From Collybia mongolica (Eukaryota > Basidiomycota > Agaricomycetes > Agaricales > Clitocybaceae), in the NCBI GenBank assembly GCA_013420905.1, contig JAAXNY010000016.1:558001-622000 (forward strand): a stretch of 64,000 bases of DNA. The letters run 5' to 3'. The number at the start of each line of letters is the position of its first letter. The stretch's first letter is position 1. The notes beneath the pieces are model-generated. The model saw only the letters and a list, made by a program, of their open reading frames with translations, ran no database searches and had not been told where the DNA came from. Shown here piece after piece: positions 13,116 through 29,455 of the stretch. The position numbers and the translations under genes were made by a program.

Positions 13116-16100
13116 TCAAGCATCCGAATCACCGTCCGGGATTGTAGGATCCTCAACCTCACTATCACTGTTGCCATCCAGTCCGCTGATCAACACGTCA
13201 GGTACATCGTCGGATGCAGAATCGGTTTGAATAATTGGTTGCTGTTCTGTTCTCCTAGGAGTACTGGAATCTTCTGAGTCTGTGCTAGTTACAACGTGGC
13301 CTTTGAGGCGAAATTTACTTCATACACCCTGTGAGAATTAAGTAGTTATGAAGGTTAAGCCTACGTACGGAGGGCTTTTCACTCGGGTTCGTTTTCGGGT
13401 CATCGGTGACGTTGGGATTCTGCCTGAACCTGGTGTGTATATCCGCCTGATGTTGCATGAATGGTTGAACCCCACTAAGCGGCATCCAAGCACTCACTTT
13501 ACCCCTTTTTTCTTGGGTGTGGTTGTTGTTGGGACGGGTGTGACTAATTCAGACACTTCGTCGGCATCCTGTCGACTGGAAAGGGGATGAGTTCTGAGTG
13601 GAAACGCAATTGCCGTCTCTTACAAACCTATCTGGAGTAGTTCTTGGTTGCCGTACTCTCCTACGTGCAGATATTACACGCTCCATCTTGTTCTTTTTGG
13701 GCGACGGTGTGGGAGAGCTGACGATAGGGGTTAGATCGAGTGGATGTGTTTGGAGGGGCTGAATAACCTGGGTACTTCCTCGTCGGCCGAGGACGGCGGT
13801 TCTGAATACTCAATTTTGTTCTCAATGCTGTCGTCTGTTTCAGCTTGTCTTTGGGTGAGGAAAATGATGATCTTGCACCTTTGATCACGACTCGGAACCG
13901 AATCGACAACAAAGGTACCATCCCCTTCCTCGGGCATATCGACACCAATGAATTCATAGAGTTCTTGAAACTCCTTATCTCTGAATTTGGCCGGGTCTAT
14001 TCGTTTCAGATCCTTCGCAAATATCTTTCTGAAGCGGGCTTTGAAGCGGTCGAATATCTTGTCTAATATTGTGTCATTGAACGGACTTTGCTGCATGGAA
14101 TCAGAACTCGACTTGGGCCGAAGGTTTTGATGCACATTCTTACCTCGTTGTGGTGATGAAGCAAAATATTCAGCTTAAGTATTGCTCGCTGCTCCAGCCC
14201 GGGCATGATGTAAAGATGACTAAGGATTTGACAGAGAACTTTCTGAACCTCAGCTAGATAATGAAAAAAGGTCAGTACACGAATGAGACAAAAAACCTGA
14301 TGGTTAGTCTCACTTGGACGTTCGGAATCGTACAGCGCGGCTAATATATCCATAGCCAGTTCAGCATGGACACCTTGATCAATAGCCTGAGCGCCAGCTC
14401 TAGACATAGAAATCAGTCTCGTATATGGCCTGAACTTTCTTCGTACTCACACGCTGGCAGCTTTCTGCGGGTTGGTCCAATCCACCATTAGAAGTGCGAA
14501 CTGATAAGGCGTTATCATTTCCTGGTCTTCGTCCAATTCTTCGTACATCCGGGTCGCCAGATCGAATGATGCGATGAAAATCTGTTCCTCGCCTTAAGAG
14601 AGAATGATCATAATGGGGGGTAGAAGTTCGTACCGATTGCATGCGACTTTGATTGATGGACGCGGAGTAAGAATAAACAGGGAAGAAATAAGAGAGGCAT
14701 TGACGAAGTTCCTGATTAGCAGTGGTAGTCGGAGATACGTATGTCAGGACCAAACACATCAGGGCCTGTGACAAGTTAAGGCAAGGCGGTATGCGAAGCG
14801 ATGATTGAGAGGACGCATACCCTGGGGTCTGTTATAGTGCCTGATAAAATGATTTTTGACAGCCCCATACAAAGCACAGCCTGAACAGAAGCCGAATCTT
14901 CAGCCTCCAGTGTTTGGAGTAGGAAATCGATAATTTTCTTGGCCTTTGTGGGGAAGGGTCATGTTAGCAGAGTATGGGTTCGGATTCTCCGATCACTTAG
15001 GCTTACTACATCATCTGAGCGTTTAAAAAAGTCTTGGTCGTACAAAAGCAGAAGGTCAAAAATGACCTGAAGAACTCGACATTTGAGCTCCTCCGGCGCA
15101 CTTTGAACCTGGCCCAGGAATAGCTGGAATGAGCTCAAAGCCATATTCTAAACAACTAATCAATGTGGAACGCTAAGGAGAGTTGCCCAAATACGACCTT
15201 TGCAATAAGACAGCACAGTCCGAGGCTAATTAGGCCTTTCTCTCGCATAACCAACTCTTTCCTTTTTACTGAAGGTATAATTAAATCTGCGAGAATTCCT
15301 TCGAGGGTGGAATTATCTTCGAATGACTACCGGAGACCACTTTAAGTTGAGAACTAACATGAAAGTTTGCGCACGTACTCCATGAACGCGTTCAAGCATG
15401 CCAATAGAAAGAGTAAGACAACGTAGATCTGTCACGTCAGCCTCCATGCGTTCTTCAAGTGTCATCTCATCTCGCTGTTTTTTCCGTTGCAGGGACTTAT
15501 CCTTTAGAGATGCGATGTCAGAATGGCTATCATCGAATGTCTAGGAACAGGACCGGTGTCAGCCACGGGATTGAAAATATAAGATGCCACAAACTGCTGT
15601 GCTGCGGTTATCGTGATTCTCGGGATCGTCATCGTCCTCTCTTAGTTCAATGATGACCTCAACAACCACCCGTATGAGATCACGTTCGGAAGGGGTAATT
15701 TCCTTGAGAACATCGAGGCATGGGGCAATCAACCCTGGAGGCAGCTCGGGATGTGCAAGCATATCCCCTTGTAACAAAAACCATCATTAGTAACATAGTA
15801 CACTCATTTCATCGTCAAGGTACTCACGTACAACAGAGAAAACTTTTCGTCGTCCAATTTCATCCATATAATCCAATTTTAAAGCCATCCTCAGAAGTTC
15901 GCTGAGAATCACCTCTCCTTTGGCAAGTTCCTCCTCTCTCTGTTCTTGTTCCTCTTCATCTTCGTCCTCGCCGGCATTGAGAAATTTCGCGTTTTCGGCT
16001 TCCTGAAGAATATCCACGAGGGAGTTGTACGCTTCTTGAAGGTGGAATGCAAAAGCCGTCACGACAGGTAGGGAAGCCGCCTCCAGCCGTGCTTCATTTT

Positions 16101-17502
16101 GTGTTCGGAGACAATTCTCAATAAATACACGTGCAAGAACGGCTGATTCAGGTGTGAGAGTCTTCCAGAATTCATCTATAGGAGAGTGAGTGGTGTAACA
16201 GTGTGAGGGAGGGGAAACAAACTAGGGAATATGAAGACGTCCGGGATATCTGGTCTCAAGACGAATATTGAGAGCATGGCATCGACTGCGACAGCCTCAC
16301 CAGGACCAACGACATCAAACAGGGATAATAATCGCATAAAACCCTTCATGATCCCCCCGTCGTCACCTATCCAAGAGGTTTCCTCCGTATTACTGGCTTC
16401 CGCGACTATCATGTCGAACCAACTTGCCACCATTTTCCCAGCAGCGACCCGCACGGCGGGTTCCCGGTCTCCCAGGCCATCTTTAACTATTTGTTCCCGT
16501 TGTGAGATCGTAAGCTGCCGTGGGTGGCCCAGCTTAGGCTGCAGGACAGCGGAGTAGACAAGTTTGCGCGTAACTGGATCGGTGTCGCGTGTCCTACTCA
16601 TAATCGTGCCAAGGGTATTTTGCGTCAAAGGTACGTGTAACAAGGCAGCCCGTCGAACTTCCGCTGATGGGTCATGATTGATCACATCAAGCAGAATCTC
16701 AAGTATGGTCTTCTCTCCTGGCTCAATTTCGGTTGGGTCATCGCTGCCGATAAGTTTCGAAAGCGCAATGATTGCGTGTGAGCGGATGAGGGATTCTTTG
16801 TCGCAGATCCGGTCCATGAGACTATCACGAAGGACACTGTATGTGTCTTCACTAGGATAGAGCGGTAAGTCATCGAAATTTAACGGAATGGGTTCACTCG
16901 CTCAATTTCGCCGAGGTGTGATATCATCTCTGAAACGACACAGATGGCGCGGTATCGCGTCGTCTTATTCTTTGCAACGAATCCCTGGAAGAACCACTTT
17001 AACAGCCGTGAGACAAATCGTGATGCAATGGTATCCTCGTCGTCTTCGTCGGCGTTTGATCGTGCGGATGCAGAAGTTGATGGATCGTTAGCGGATTTGG
17101 CCTTTTCTGCGGATGCTATGAGCCACAAGTAGAGTTAGGTACGTGTGCGGCGCGTCGATGTTTGCGAATAGAGCATGCCAGCACACCTTTCTCGTTCATG
17201 AACTTCACATACGACCCCACAAACTTAACGATCCGATCGGCCGTCGCAGGTCCCTTTTTCACCACCAATACACGGTTCACCAGGTCAATAAATGCATCTC
17301 CAAATGCTCTCTCCCCGACTAGCTTTGAGGCGGCGCCGTTTTTCACGGGTTTGGTTACAGCTCCGGTTTGTTGGTGCAACTTGTGTAGCGCCACGCAATT
17401 TTTTCGGTGGTTCGCTAGAGATAGCTGGGCCTGCTCAAAAATAGCGGCAATGGATTCCTGCAGGCTTTCGAGGACATTCGCACTGTTGAGCTTCGCACCC
17501 AT
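13116..17502 (-). CDS. Condensin complex subunit 3 (Cap-G / Ycg1 / Cnd3)
   Basis: HEAT-repeat subunit of condensin, which with the Smc2/Smc4 ATPases and the Brn1/Cap-H kleisin compacts mitotic chromosomes. The N-terminus (MGAKLNSANVLESLQESIAA) leads into HEAT-type helices. These include RFVSRLLKWFFQGFVAKNKT, then TRYRAICVVSEMISHLGEIE, ICDKESLIRSHAIIALSKLI and SAEVRRAALLHVPLTQNTLG, followed by DREPAVRVAAGKMVASWFD. The gene is broken by many short introns. The C-terminal exon ends in an acidic tail (SGLDGNSDSEVEDPTIPDGD) with a TGA at 13116-13118, as in other Cap-G proteins. The full size of about 1,100-1,200 residues suits the family. Exon borders between 13330 and 14800 are uncertain. Confidence 0.88.
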
Positions 17503-18073
17503 TGCTTAGGCGCTTAAGGGTCGAGAATGTAGTCAACAAGATACCTCGAGAATCAACATGCATAATCACGCGCATTGTTTGGCCTTGATTGTCATTGTGG
17601 ACGTGTTGTTATTCTTTCGAGACCAAAAAGATAGGATTAGATACGCAATGGTTACATGTCCGAACTTGGAAGCATACGTGGATTGTAGTAGGTCGAACTT
17701 GACCACTAGCTACCGCCCATAGTAAATAGAGAAACGGGGGACATGTACGTAGTGAGCTAAATAAGAGTAAGCCCACATAGATTGTTCTTTGAAAGCCAAC
17801 ATTGCATTCCAATATGCCACGTTGCAGAGACGGGTATAACTCCAAGGAGCGCCACGATAATATCGCAGACAGAGAGTGAACCTCAATGAGCACGCTCCTA
17901 ATTATTTGTGGTGGGGAGTTTTCTGGCAATGGCACGGACAGGTCCAGATGCATATGCTTAGAATGTAGTAAGCCAAAGGTGAATGATTCTGTCGACCTTC
18001 CATCACCAAGGTCATAAATACCATCCTCGAATATGTTGGTTATGTGTGTGTGGGAAAGCGTAACTGAGACGTG
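17503..18073. other. Intergenic region
   Basis: No supported gene. It lies between the start of the condensin gene and the 3' end of the next minus-strand gene, so it should hold the condensin promoter and a terminator. A 114-codon minus-strand frame here has no recognisable content. Confidence 0.4.
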
Positions 18074-18963
18074 TTAATCAGGTGCAATAGAGGCAGCAGG
18101 CACTGGTGCACTGTGTGGCGGTGCACGGGGAGACGTCGAAGGATTAGCCGGGTCTGGTGGGCTAAGGAAAGGCAAAGATGTCAGGTCAAAACGGTTGATG
18201 GCTGAGCGCACGGACAGCCGCGAGCTGGACCGACGCCGCATTCGTCTAGCAGGATCGGGGGTAGATGACCGTGCACGTTTAGTATTGCACGGGACAGACA
18301 CCGACATCAAATTTGATGACGACGTGGTAATATTGAATGTGATACGTGGCCCCTCAGCAGTGTCCCCTGGGCTTCCGTATTCCAGACTGATGTCTGACAA
18401 GCCATCAACAGTATCCAAGATGTCCATATTGACGAGCTGGTCTCCTGCCACTGCCTCTACCTCGGCTTCGGCATTTCCAACGCCCTCTCTCCATTCCGCA
18501 ATGAACAGGCCAGTATCGATCTCGGGTAGCAACCCGAGTGAGAATGAATCTGGGACGAGAATATATTCGCCAAACTCATTGGTAACGTCGGCGGGAATAG
18601 AATCGAAGCTACCCTTCCCAGTACCTTCAGTAAAAGAGTCGAGGTCTCTAATCCTGGGGGCACTGGGGGCTTCTATATTCTCTCTATCATCCTCTGCTGT
18701 CCATTCAAATGTACTGAAGATAGCTGTGTCAAAATGGGAGTGAAGAGAACGCGTCGTGACGTACTGTACGTCTATCCACTTTTCATCGTTGACGTCCGGC
18801 GTGGGGAGGGTGGATATCCCCGAGCTAGGAGTTTCGTTCCTTTTGGGAATGCGATGTCAGATGCTGGGAAAACGGTTGCGGTAGCCGATGACTCGAACAC
18901 TCACGATTCCCCCGGAAAGCTCTTGAGTTTCAGGTCAGCCAACTCGTCCAGTTTGTCGAGCAT
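18074..18963 (-). CDS. Uncharacterised acidic, Ser/Pro-rich protein
   Basis: Two exons joined over an intron at about 18848-18899 give roughly 280 residues from MLDKLDELADLKLKSFPGES to the TAA at 18074-18076. The middle is acidic (for example the SDISLEYGSPGDTAEG region). The C-terminal third has a basic patch (RRMRRRSSSRLSVR) followed by a Pro-rich tail (PPDPANPSTSPRAPPHSAP). The basic patch could be a nuclear localisation signal. No family was recognised. The start codon is the first in-frame ATG after an upstream stop, but an earlier exon is possible. Confidence 0.5.
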
Positions 18964-19270
18964 CGTTCACGTCGAGTTGGTTGATGCAAATGCTTCAGAG
19001 AGCGCCCGGGCCGATGGCCATGCGCAAGGGCTTAATGTGATCGAGTTGAGTTCCTTCTGCCGAAGGTGAAATTATGGTGACTCGACAAAGAGGTTGTGGT
19101 GGGAAGAACAAACAAGAGATGGGAGTTATGCCGGCCCAGCACCCAAGCTTTAGAGTTGCATAGATGATGGAGACACCGGAGTTCAGATGTAGAACTGTGC
19201 TTTATATTATGAAACGAAGAAAATAGAGATGGTGGGGGAAGGGAAGATTGCGGTATGTAAACTCCGCAAC

Positions 19271-19902
19271 TTATTTGGTTTTCTGCAAGTCGGGCAGGTC
19301 GGCAGGCCGGCGCGGCGTACGCAGCACTGCCCTGGTCCCAACGTGGCGTTCCTCCTTGTATATTGCATCGAAGTTAACGGGATATTGTATCGTTGTTACG
19401 TCTGTGGACTAAATCGTTCTCCAAGAATGTAGAAAGATGTAGGATGGGAGATGTTTGGGAAGAGATTCGAGACAGTCCCCGTCTTCATCCGGCAGAGAGC
19501 ACCGTGGACGGACCTTTCCTGATAGCCGAGGCCGTATCTCCGACCTCGTCGCCAAACGACCCCAGTAGAAGAGGTCTGGGGAAAAGTAAAATCAGATCGC
19601 AGCTGGCGCAGTTTTTCTGAAATCATGGACACCCTAATTAAGGGCTCTGCAGGCTTCATTTGAAGCGCTCTCCAAAGTAGGTCATATGGTGTGGTATTGT
19701 ACCTTTCGGGAACAGAATTTGCAATTAATCGCCCATCGTCGCTGCCATAGTCTGGGCGCGGGTTTGCAATTCGAACGTACTGCCACCATATTGCTGATGT
19801 GCTAATATCCATGAATGATGGAGAGCTGAAGGTAAGATAAGCGCCAGAAAGTAGACGCCCGTACCGTGAGATGCCTCGAGGCACAAGAAATGAGGTCATC
19901 AC
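19271..19902 (-). CDS. Uncharacterised protein, gene model uncertain
   Basis: A protein-like frame begins at 19902 (MTSFLVPRGISRYGRLLSG one codon in). It continues through ANPRPDYGSDDGRLIANSVP and ERYNTTPYDLLWRALQMKPA. Downstream, another frame reads a plausible C-terminus (NFDAIYKEERHVGTRAVLRT) to a TAA at 19271-19273, so one or more introns probably join them. No family was recognised. Start, introns and end are all tentative. Confidence 0.35.
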
Positions 19903-20585
19903 ATCGATTCATTTATAAGACAGAAGAAAAACCCACATGGAAAATGCTGGTCCAGGGGTCTACCTCATTTAGGTCCGCTAAGATGGATGTGGTGTGTGAA
20001 AATGGTCGCAACAGGGCAATTCATCGAGTAGCCACAGGCAAGAGCATAATATATCCAATTGGATGAACATTCGGTTTTTGGGAAGTCGATTAAGCAACGG
20101 TAATCAAGAGAGCCTTGTCAGATGAATTCATGGTCAGCTCAATTCAACAAAGGAACAATAAATGACTTACCCCTCCTGCCCCGAGGATATACAAAATTCA
20201 TTCTCAGGTTGAGGTTAGAGACGCTATTCGCGCCAAATTAGGCCATGGGCGCTAAGGAAGCTGCCCCGGAGATGTCAAGACTTTGGGAAGGCGATTGAAA
20301 TGGTCTTCGGCGCGCGCTGGAACCAATGCGGTTTGTGCGATTCCGGTGCCGTTATCGTCTCATATAATGAGGGAATGAGGGAATGAGAGAATGCAGAGAT
20401 GATGCATAACACGGTTCCGGTCAAGTCTCAGCGCAAGATGTCATGCGCCACCCTTTTGTTTGTTCCTTGTTTACTTCTACGTGGCCGCTCATACTACAAC
20501 TTTTATTTAAGCTAATCGCTGGTCCGGTGCGACTGCCTGCGACACCTCCGGCGAGACATAACCCTGTATATTTCTCTATCCCGCT
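19903..20585. promoter_or_regulatory. Divergent intergenic region upstream of SEC23
   Basis: It lies between a minus-strand gene (start near 19902) and the plus-strand SEC23 start at 20586, so it probably holds both promoters. It contains a short GAGGGAATGAGGGAATGAGA repeat near 20370. No TATA element could be placed with confidence. Confidence 0.4.
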
Positions 20586-23369
<2,784 letters not shown>

Positions 23370-23918
23370 TTTGTTTTCCGTCACACCTATGTCTAGATCC
23401 CTCGTTCTGTTTATCATTTCAAAAGTTTAGGGCTGTACCATTTGTCCATATAATGTCTCGAATGCTGAGCAGTCTTTATGACCCAGGCTTTCTAGCCAGT
23501 GAACCTAAGTCACACAAATCCGGGAAGGAGATGTGCTCTTCCCTATCTTACGTGACCTATTATGATCGCCTCGGAAGGGAGTTGGCGTTTGACGTGCTTC
23601 GATCCATGCAAACCTGTGAACACGTGTGTAACCATACACACTTCCAGCTACTATAGTCGGCTAGATAGGGTTCAAAAATAGTACCAATGTCAGTGAGTGC
23701 TATCAGATGGGACAATCTACTCACCATTCTCTATGTATGGTCGCCTGCCAAAGATTTAGTAACACATGTCTCAGGATGGCGAGGAATATCGCTATTGAGT
23801 GATTAGAAGCAAGTTCCAGCCCACACGCCACGTCTCTTCATGGGCTTTAAATCTCTAGGCTAATCTCAACGTCAATCAAGCTAAGGCTTCTAACGACTCC
23901 TTTGGCCCATCCTTGGCA
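23370..23918. promoter_or_regulatory. Intergenic region between SEC23 and the OPT transporter
   Basis: No gene was recognised. It should contain the SEC23 terminator and the promoter of the transporter gene starting at 23919. Confidence 0.35.
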
Positions 23919-26900
23919 ATGGCTACCCAGTCTCTCCACGAAACCGAAAAATTAGCGAATCTCCCTGGCCTTGGCCATGGGGATGACTTGTCCAGCGTGA
24001 AAGTTACTGACAGGAAAACCGACAGTGTGGAGGTCGTCGATGAAAAAGAGGGGAGTTATCTGGATGCCCACAATGATAATGGCGACGACGTTGTTTTACT
24101 CAAAGGCGAGCCCGTTGTTACCAGTGGTAAGGACGTTTCGCGCTTCGTCGTCGACTTGCGCGACGATGGAGAAACGGCCCTTACCTTTAGGTCGTTATGT
24201 CTTGGTACGGTGATGGCTGGTCTAGGGGCTGCTCTATGTCAAGTGAGTGTTTCCTGAACGTGCATATACCTTCACTCATCAAGATACCAAAGATCTATCT
24301 CTTTAAACCAGTACAGATGACAGTATCGTCAGTGTTCATTCTGTTGATAATTTATACTGTTGGCAACGCTTGGGCGAAGTTTCTGCCTAGTGGTGCATGG
24401 GTCAAAGGAACTCGGTTTGAGCTTCTGACGCCCGTTATCACCTTCGTCAACCCTGGCGAATTCACGTTGAAGGAGGTTAGTGGATTGCTCGTCATACACG
24501 AACGCGCCAATATAATTTCCATATTTATAGCATGTCGTGGCTTCCCTCGTCGCCACGACTGCCGCTGGGGGAAGCGCTGCCGTACAGAACTTTGCGGTAC
24601 AGAGGGTTCGTTTCACAACTTGATAATTATTGGGTATCATCAACAGTTTGTATCTTATCAGCTCTATTACGATACTCATGTAGAAGCTACGACGGCCGTC
24701 CTTGCGACATTCTCTACAGCGTGCTTCGGGTAAGATATTCCCATGATACCTTACCGTCCGAAGTCACTAAACGAGGTTGCCTAGGTACGGCCTTGTTGGG
24801 CTGCTACGTCCGCTCACCGTGTATCCTTCCGAGATGGTGTATTGGGCGGTATGTTCATTTCAAGGTGTAATGTGTTGCCCATGTTGAACTCGTCGACAGA
24901 ATCTTCCAACGGTTTCCGTTTTCCAAGGTGATATCACATATCAACTTTCCCGCCTACCTTCAATAACCACTATGACATAGTGCTACACTTTGATACTGCT
25001 GCCAATCACAAACGAGTCAGACTGTTTTGGACGGCATTTACTGGAATGTTTATTTATGAAGTTATCCCTTCCTACGTTTTCCCTCTATTAAACGGCTTCA
25101 ACATATTTTGTCTCGCCTCGCAACGTGCGTCGCAGAGGACCAGAAATGTATTCACTAATCTCTTCGGAGGTGCGGATGGAAATGAAGGATTGGGTCTATT
25201 TTCCTTGTCATTCGATTGGCAGTATATTGGCTCAACGTACGGCTTATTTACGCGACGTGTTACTCGTCTAATCTTCTACATTCTCCAGGTTTATGAGTTT
25301 ACCTCTGATACAGCAGGGTTTGGCCTTTTTTCTTGGATTTATTATTAAATCACTCATACATGGCATAGCAAACTCATGGGTTGGTTACTTCTTTTGCTAT
25401 ATCGCAATAATGGGAATTTACTACTCCAACACCTGGAATGTATGTTACTTCCTTCCACATTGTTTCACTATTCCCCTCACTCTACTCTAGTCTTTGGATT
25501 TTCCGATGCTCTCAACCTCGATCTTTTCTGCCAATGGATCCGTTTATCACCAATCCGCTGTTTTCGGGCCCACATTCCAACTCAACTATACAGCCCTTGA
25601 GGAAGTAGGGCTTCCCGCTTTGACAGGTTCTAATGCATGGGCTAACCTCACGGCCAATCTTGCAGTAAGGAATAAAACGCGCCACATGACCGTTGTGTTG
25701 ACCACCTCACATCTAGATAGGTGGTTTGATCGCTCATGTTCTTCTATTTTGGGGACCATATGCAAAAGATTGCTTCAGACTTGCTCGAGACAAGACACAA
25801 CCAGATCCCCATTACCAAGTGAGAGATCCTGCCACCCAAGTTCAAGATTAAATGGCTTACCAAATGTGACTAGGCCATGAAGAAATATAGAGAAGCACCA
25901 ATGTGGTGGTATATTATCCTCCTCATGCTCTCTTTCGTGGCAGGTAAACCCTCATCCATATGCATTTATATTTGGTCTTATGAGACCCTTCCAAAACTAA
26001 GGGTTGATCGTTGTCCTCAAGGGACAGACAACACTCCCGTGGTGGTCCTACATAATTGCACTCATTCTAGGTGCATTTATCACGGTAAGCCTGAAGATTA
26101 TCAGTCACGCTCAACTTTAGCAAACGGGATATTAAGCCATTCTCAACTCTGTTGTATGCTCGAATGGGCAACGGGATCGCAACGAATCAGCTCATGAAAA
26201 TGGTTGCTGGGGCTGTCAACCCAGGGCGCCCGGTTGCAAATTTATACGTGAGGGTGATTTTGTTACCTCCCTGCTCTAAATAACATTTTGAAGTTCTCCA
26301 TGTGGAGTCACGACGTGATATCCACATCCATAAATCTCGCTGGTGACCTTAAGATGGGGCAATACTTGAAAATACCTCCTCGAGTTATGTTCCTCACCCA
26401 AGTCTGGGGTACAATTCTTGGTTTGTTCATAATACATTTCTTTCTTGCTAGCTGATGTTGACAAAGGTCAAAAATATAGGTGCCATTATCAATTATGGTA
26501 GGTCGATACGATTATACATGTACCTCGTTTTCTGATACCCTTGTTTCGTTAGTTGTCATGATATCTGTTGTCGAAGCTCAACGCGATGTCCTATTAAGAC
26601 CCATCGGCACTAACGTTTGGAGTGGCCAAGTCCCACAAAGTCTAAATAGCGCGGCTGTAACATGGTCACTGGCAAAGCAGCTATATGGTATCGATGGGCC
26701 ATACGTTGCTATACCTATGAGCTTACTTTTTGGAATGGTTCCGACTTTTATACAATGGCTCATCAGCAAGGTTTCTTGACAAGTGTTCTTTAGTCAAGAC
26801 AACTTATGCAACTTTTTTTTACCAGCGCTGGCCAAGAATTGGCCCAGTCAAAGTCGACACAATCATACTCCCAATCATCTATATGGTGAGGGGCATTTAC

Positions 26901-27275
26901 ACAATTTTCCTAAAGTTTGAATTAAGGTCTCCTCAGTACTCCGCCTGGATGTCCGTTGGCGTAAACTCTACAATTACATCGAGCATCGTTGTTGGGCTCG
27001 TCTCGCAACTGTGGCTGAGGCGATATCACCCGGGCTGGTATAAAAAGTACAATTATATTTTGGGTGGTGCACTTGATGGAGGCGCGCAAGTCATGATCTT
27101 TATCCTATCTTTTGCTGTGTTCGGTGCTTCGGGAGTCGAGAAACCATTCCCAAAAGTAAGGCCTTCTTATACTGGTTACCACATCTCGATCTTAACAGTG
27201 TTTGTTGTACAGTGGCCTGGTAACCCGGCAGTCGGAAACGTTGATTACTGTAATGGGAATGGAGCACTTGACTGA
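23919..27275 (+). CDS. OPT-family oligopeptide transporter
   Basis: Polytopic membrane protein, expected to import small peptides with protons at the plasma membrane. A soluble acidic N-terminus (MATQSLHETEKLANLPGLGH) precedes the transmembrane core. Family segments appear in order across about 15 exons: LFKPVQMTVSSVFILLIIYT, PLLNGFNIFCLASQRASQRT, FGGADGNEGLGLFSLSFDWQ, GLPALTGSNAWANLTANLA, EAPMWWYIILLMLSFVAG, ATNQLMKMVAGAVNPGRPVA, DLKMGQYLKIPPRVMFLTQV, GIDGPYVAIPMSLLFGMVPT. The C-terminus is NPAVGNVDYCNGNGALD with a TGA at 27273-27275, a common OPT ending. The start is the ATG at 23919. All blocks are present in order, so the gene is probably functional. It is the last host gene before the transposon territory. 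Confidence 0.9.
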
Positions 27276-28025
27276 TTTTAACTGTATGCGTAATTATATA
27301 CAGCATGCCCATTATTGGCATCATTACTGAGGAACAATTGCACCGGTCCCCACCATCAAGCCAATGTTGCAACGGTTTAGTGAAGGTTCCCTTGGATGGT
27401 ATCAGAGCTAGTGCCAGTTTTGGGTAAGGAACGTTGTAAAAGGATTGAGACCCAATATTAGATAGTCTCTCAACGAGGCAATACAAGCGTCGTACTTCGC
27501 GCAGCCTTGAATTCGAGTGCAGATTTTCCCTCATCCGCAGTAAAACTACGACTTTTCATGTCGGTAGTACTGAGCACAGGTTCGGAATGAAGCAAGAAAT
27601 GTGGGCTCTTGATCAGCCCAAAATACTGAGTCCTATCGCGATCACATCCGGAAACAAATAAGAATCAGCATACCAATAGACCTCCATTAGACAGCCGTTC
27701 CATAGGGTCTTGCTAAAACTAGTAAAAAAATTCTAGCCACAGCATCTGCAAGTGTCGCCTGTGTTACTTCCACCGCCCGAAAATGCAATGAAGATCCATC
27801 TGGAATCGCATACATAGCTAAAAAAACTTGAAACGGAATTGCCACGCAAGCTCGAGGCTCGCCTTGCATAAGTACGGTGCGACAATGAGCTGTTCGAACA
27901 TGAGTGAGCCCTGAAATGCACACAACAGCTGATAGCGACTAAGAAGAGGAAGTAAGGCTGTCCAAGAGTATGACTATATTTAAATATACTCAGATTATTT
28001 TAGAATATTATGATTACAATATGTC
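27276..28025. other. Boundary between gene space and transposon territory
   Basis: No gene was supported. At 27953 the motif AAGGCTGTCCAAG occurs, followed by AT-rich sequence; the same motif recurs at 63772 near the other end of the transposon block. Confidence 0.4.
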
Positions 28026-28150
28026 TTTTTTTTTTTTTTTTTTTTTTTTGGTCATATAATAATATTAAGCGCATGTGGGTTTGACCCAGCTACATGCGGG
28101 CATAGACACCTATTACCACTAAGTAATCTGTAATGAGCCATCAGGGTGGA
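28026..28150 (-). mobile_element. Possible tRNA-derived SINE or retropseudogene with A-tail
   Basis: On the minus strand a tRNA-like stretch contains an A-box-like TTACTTAGTGGTAATAGG (plus-strand complement near 28110-28127). It is followed by a T-arm/B-box-like GCTGGGTCAAACCCAC (near 28075-28090). It ends in 24 uninterrupted A residues (plus-strand T run 28026-28049). This order fits a short retroposed tRNA-derived element. No target duplication was found, so the call is tentative. Confidence 0.4.
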
Positions 28151-29447
28151 GCTGTACACTAAGTTGCTCTCCAGGTCATATTACTGGTCTAGACTGAGGA
28201 TACCTGCAGTCCAACGGTATTGTACTGTACCATGTCTGAACCTCCCAACGCCTTAAAGGTTTGCCTTCGCTTGTCGGGGCATGGTCCCCTCCCTTCACGT
28301 TGGTACCCCGTTCCACTCCCCCCCTGGTATTTTCAGGGCGCCCTGGAAACCCATTACTCCCCCCCAGTGTCGAAGATAAATGTCCAAACTAAATGAATGA
28401 CCCATACCTCAAACCTGCTCCCCCTCTCCTGAATCCCCCCTATTACTTTCCCCCCTGTTCCACACTGCTCTCCCAAAGCAATGACTCCCCTCAAAATGAG
28501 GCTGCCAAATCCCACCATTGGTCAATAAACTGGCATTCTCCCCAAGAGGTGTGCTCTGTGCAGGGACAGTAGCTGATTGGGGGCCAGACCCCTTCCTCCT
28601 TTTGTATTTGGGTGTAGTGGTTAAGCGAGTACGAATAAATCGTCGAGAATGTTGGCGGTGACGCTCCCTAAGGATCTGCGCAAAGCAGAGTACTAGAGTT
28701 GTGGTGTCCTCATGTGGCCTGGTAGTTGATGAGGTGGATGTGAACGGATTAGTGAAGCCCCCAGTACAGGCAAGATGAGATGACCCTGCAGATAGTCAGG
28801 ATCAGCTCTGATAAGTTAAAAATTTGGATATGGTATAAAAGGATGGTGGTCCAGGCCGAAAGAGTGGTCTGATGAAAGGCAATGTTGATTAGGGATGAGG
28901 TGTTAGGTAGTTTAGGGACGACCTAGTGCAGGAGGGACGAATTCCCACGGTCGGATGGTGGTGGTAAAAGATCAAGAAGCATCGGTAAGGCAGTGTTTCA
29001 ACTGTTGAACCCACAACAAGTGGCACAATCATTAGCTGGAGATGCTCAGCAATTACTGCAACAAAATCATGAAGAGTTTCCCATGCAAAAGCCCATCTGT
29101 CTGGTATAACCTCATTTGAAATAATTCAAACTCAGAATTGCTTTTATTCTATACATTTTATAAGGCCCCTTTTGGAAACACAGGTAGGGTAGAAGTAGAG
29201 GTGAGTAGAGTAGGGTTGCCAGGTTGAGGGTCCTACTTTTGGTAGAGTTTAGTTGGGTAGTGTAGGATTGATATCACACTGACTACACTGAATCTAATCA
29301 CAGCAATGGATGTGCTCAGTCCCTGCCTCCCCCCTCTCACACCCCATTTGACAATGATCCACCTTCACAAAGCCTTTCAGCAGTGTATCTGCAACTCTGA
29401 GGTCAGGGAAGTTACTACCTGTCATCAACTCCTCCAACCATTCTTCA
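28151..29447. other. Transposon-rich region without an assignable gene
   Basis: It has C-rich stretches (28260-28460) and becomes CpG-poor after about 28990. No intact frame longer than 60 codons has recognisable content. Sequence just left of 29448 and right of 30495 reads on the minus strand as a short protein-like frame (PLEEWLEELMTGSNFPDLRV), suggesting a decayed gene that the hAT element interrupted. Confidence 0.4.
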
Positions 29448-29455
29448 AGGGGGTG

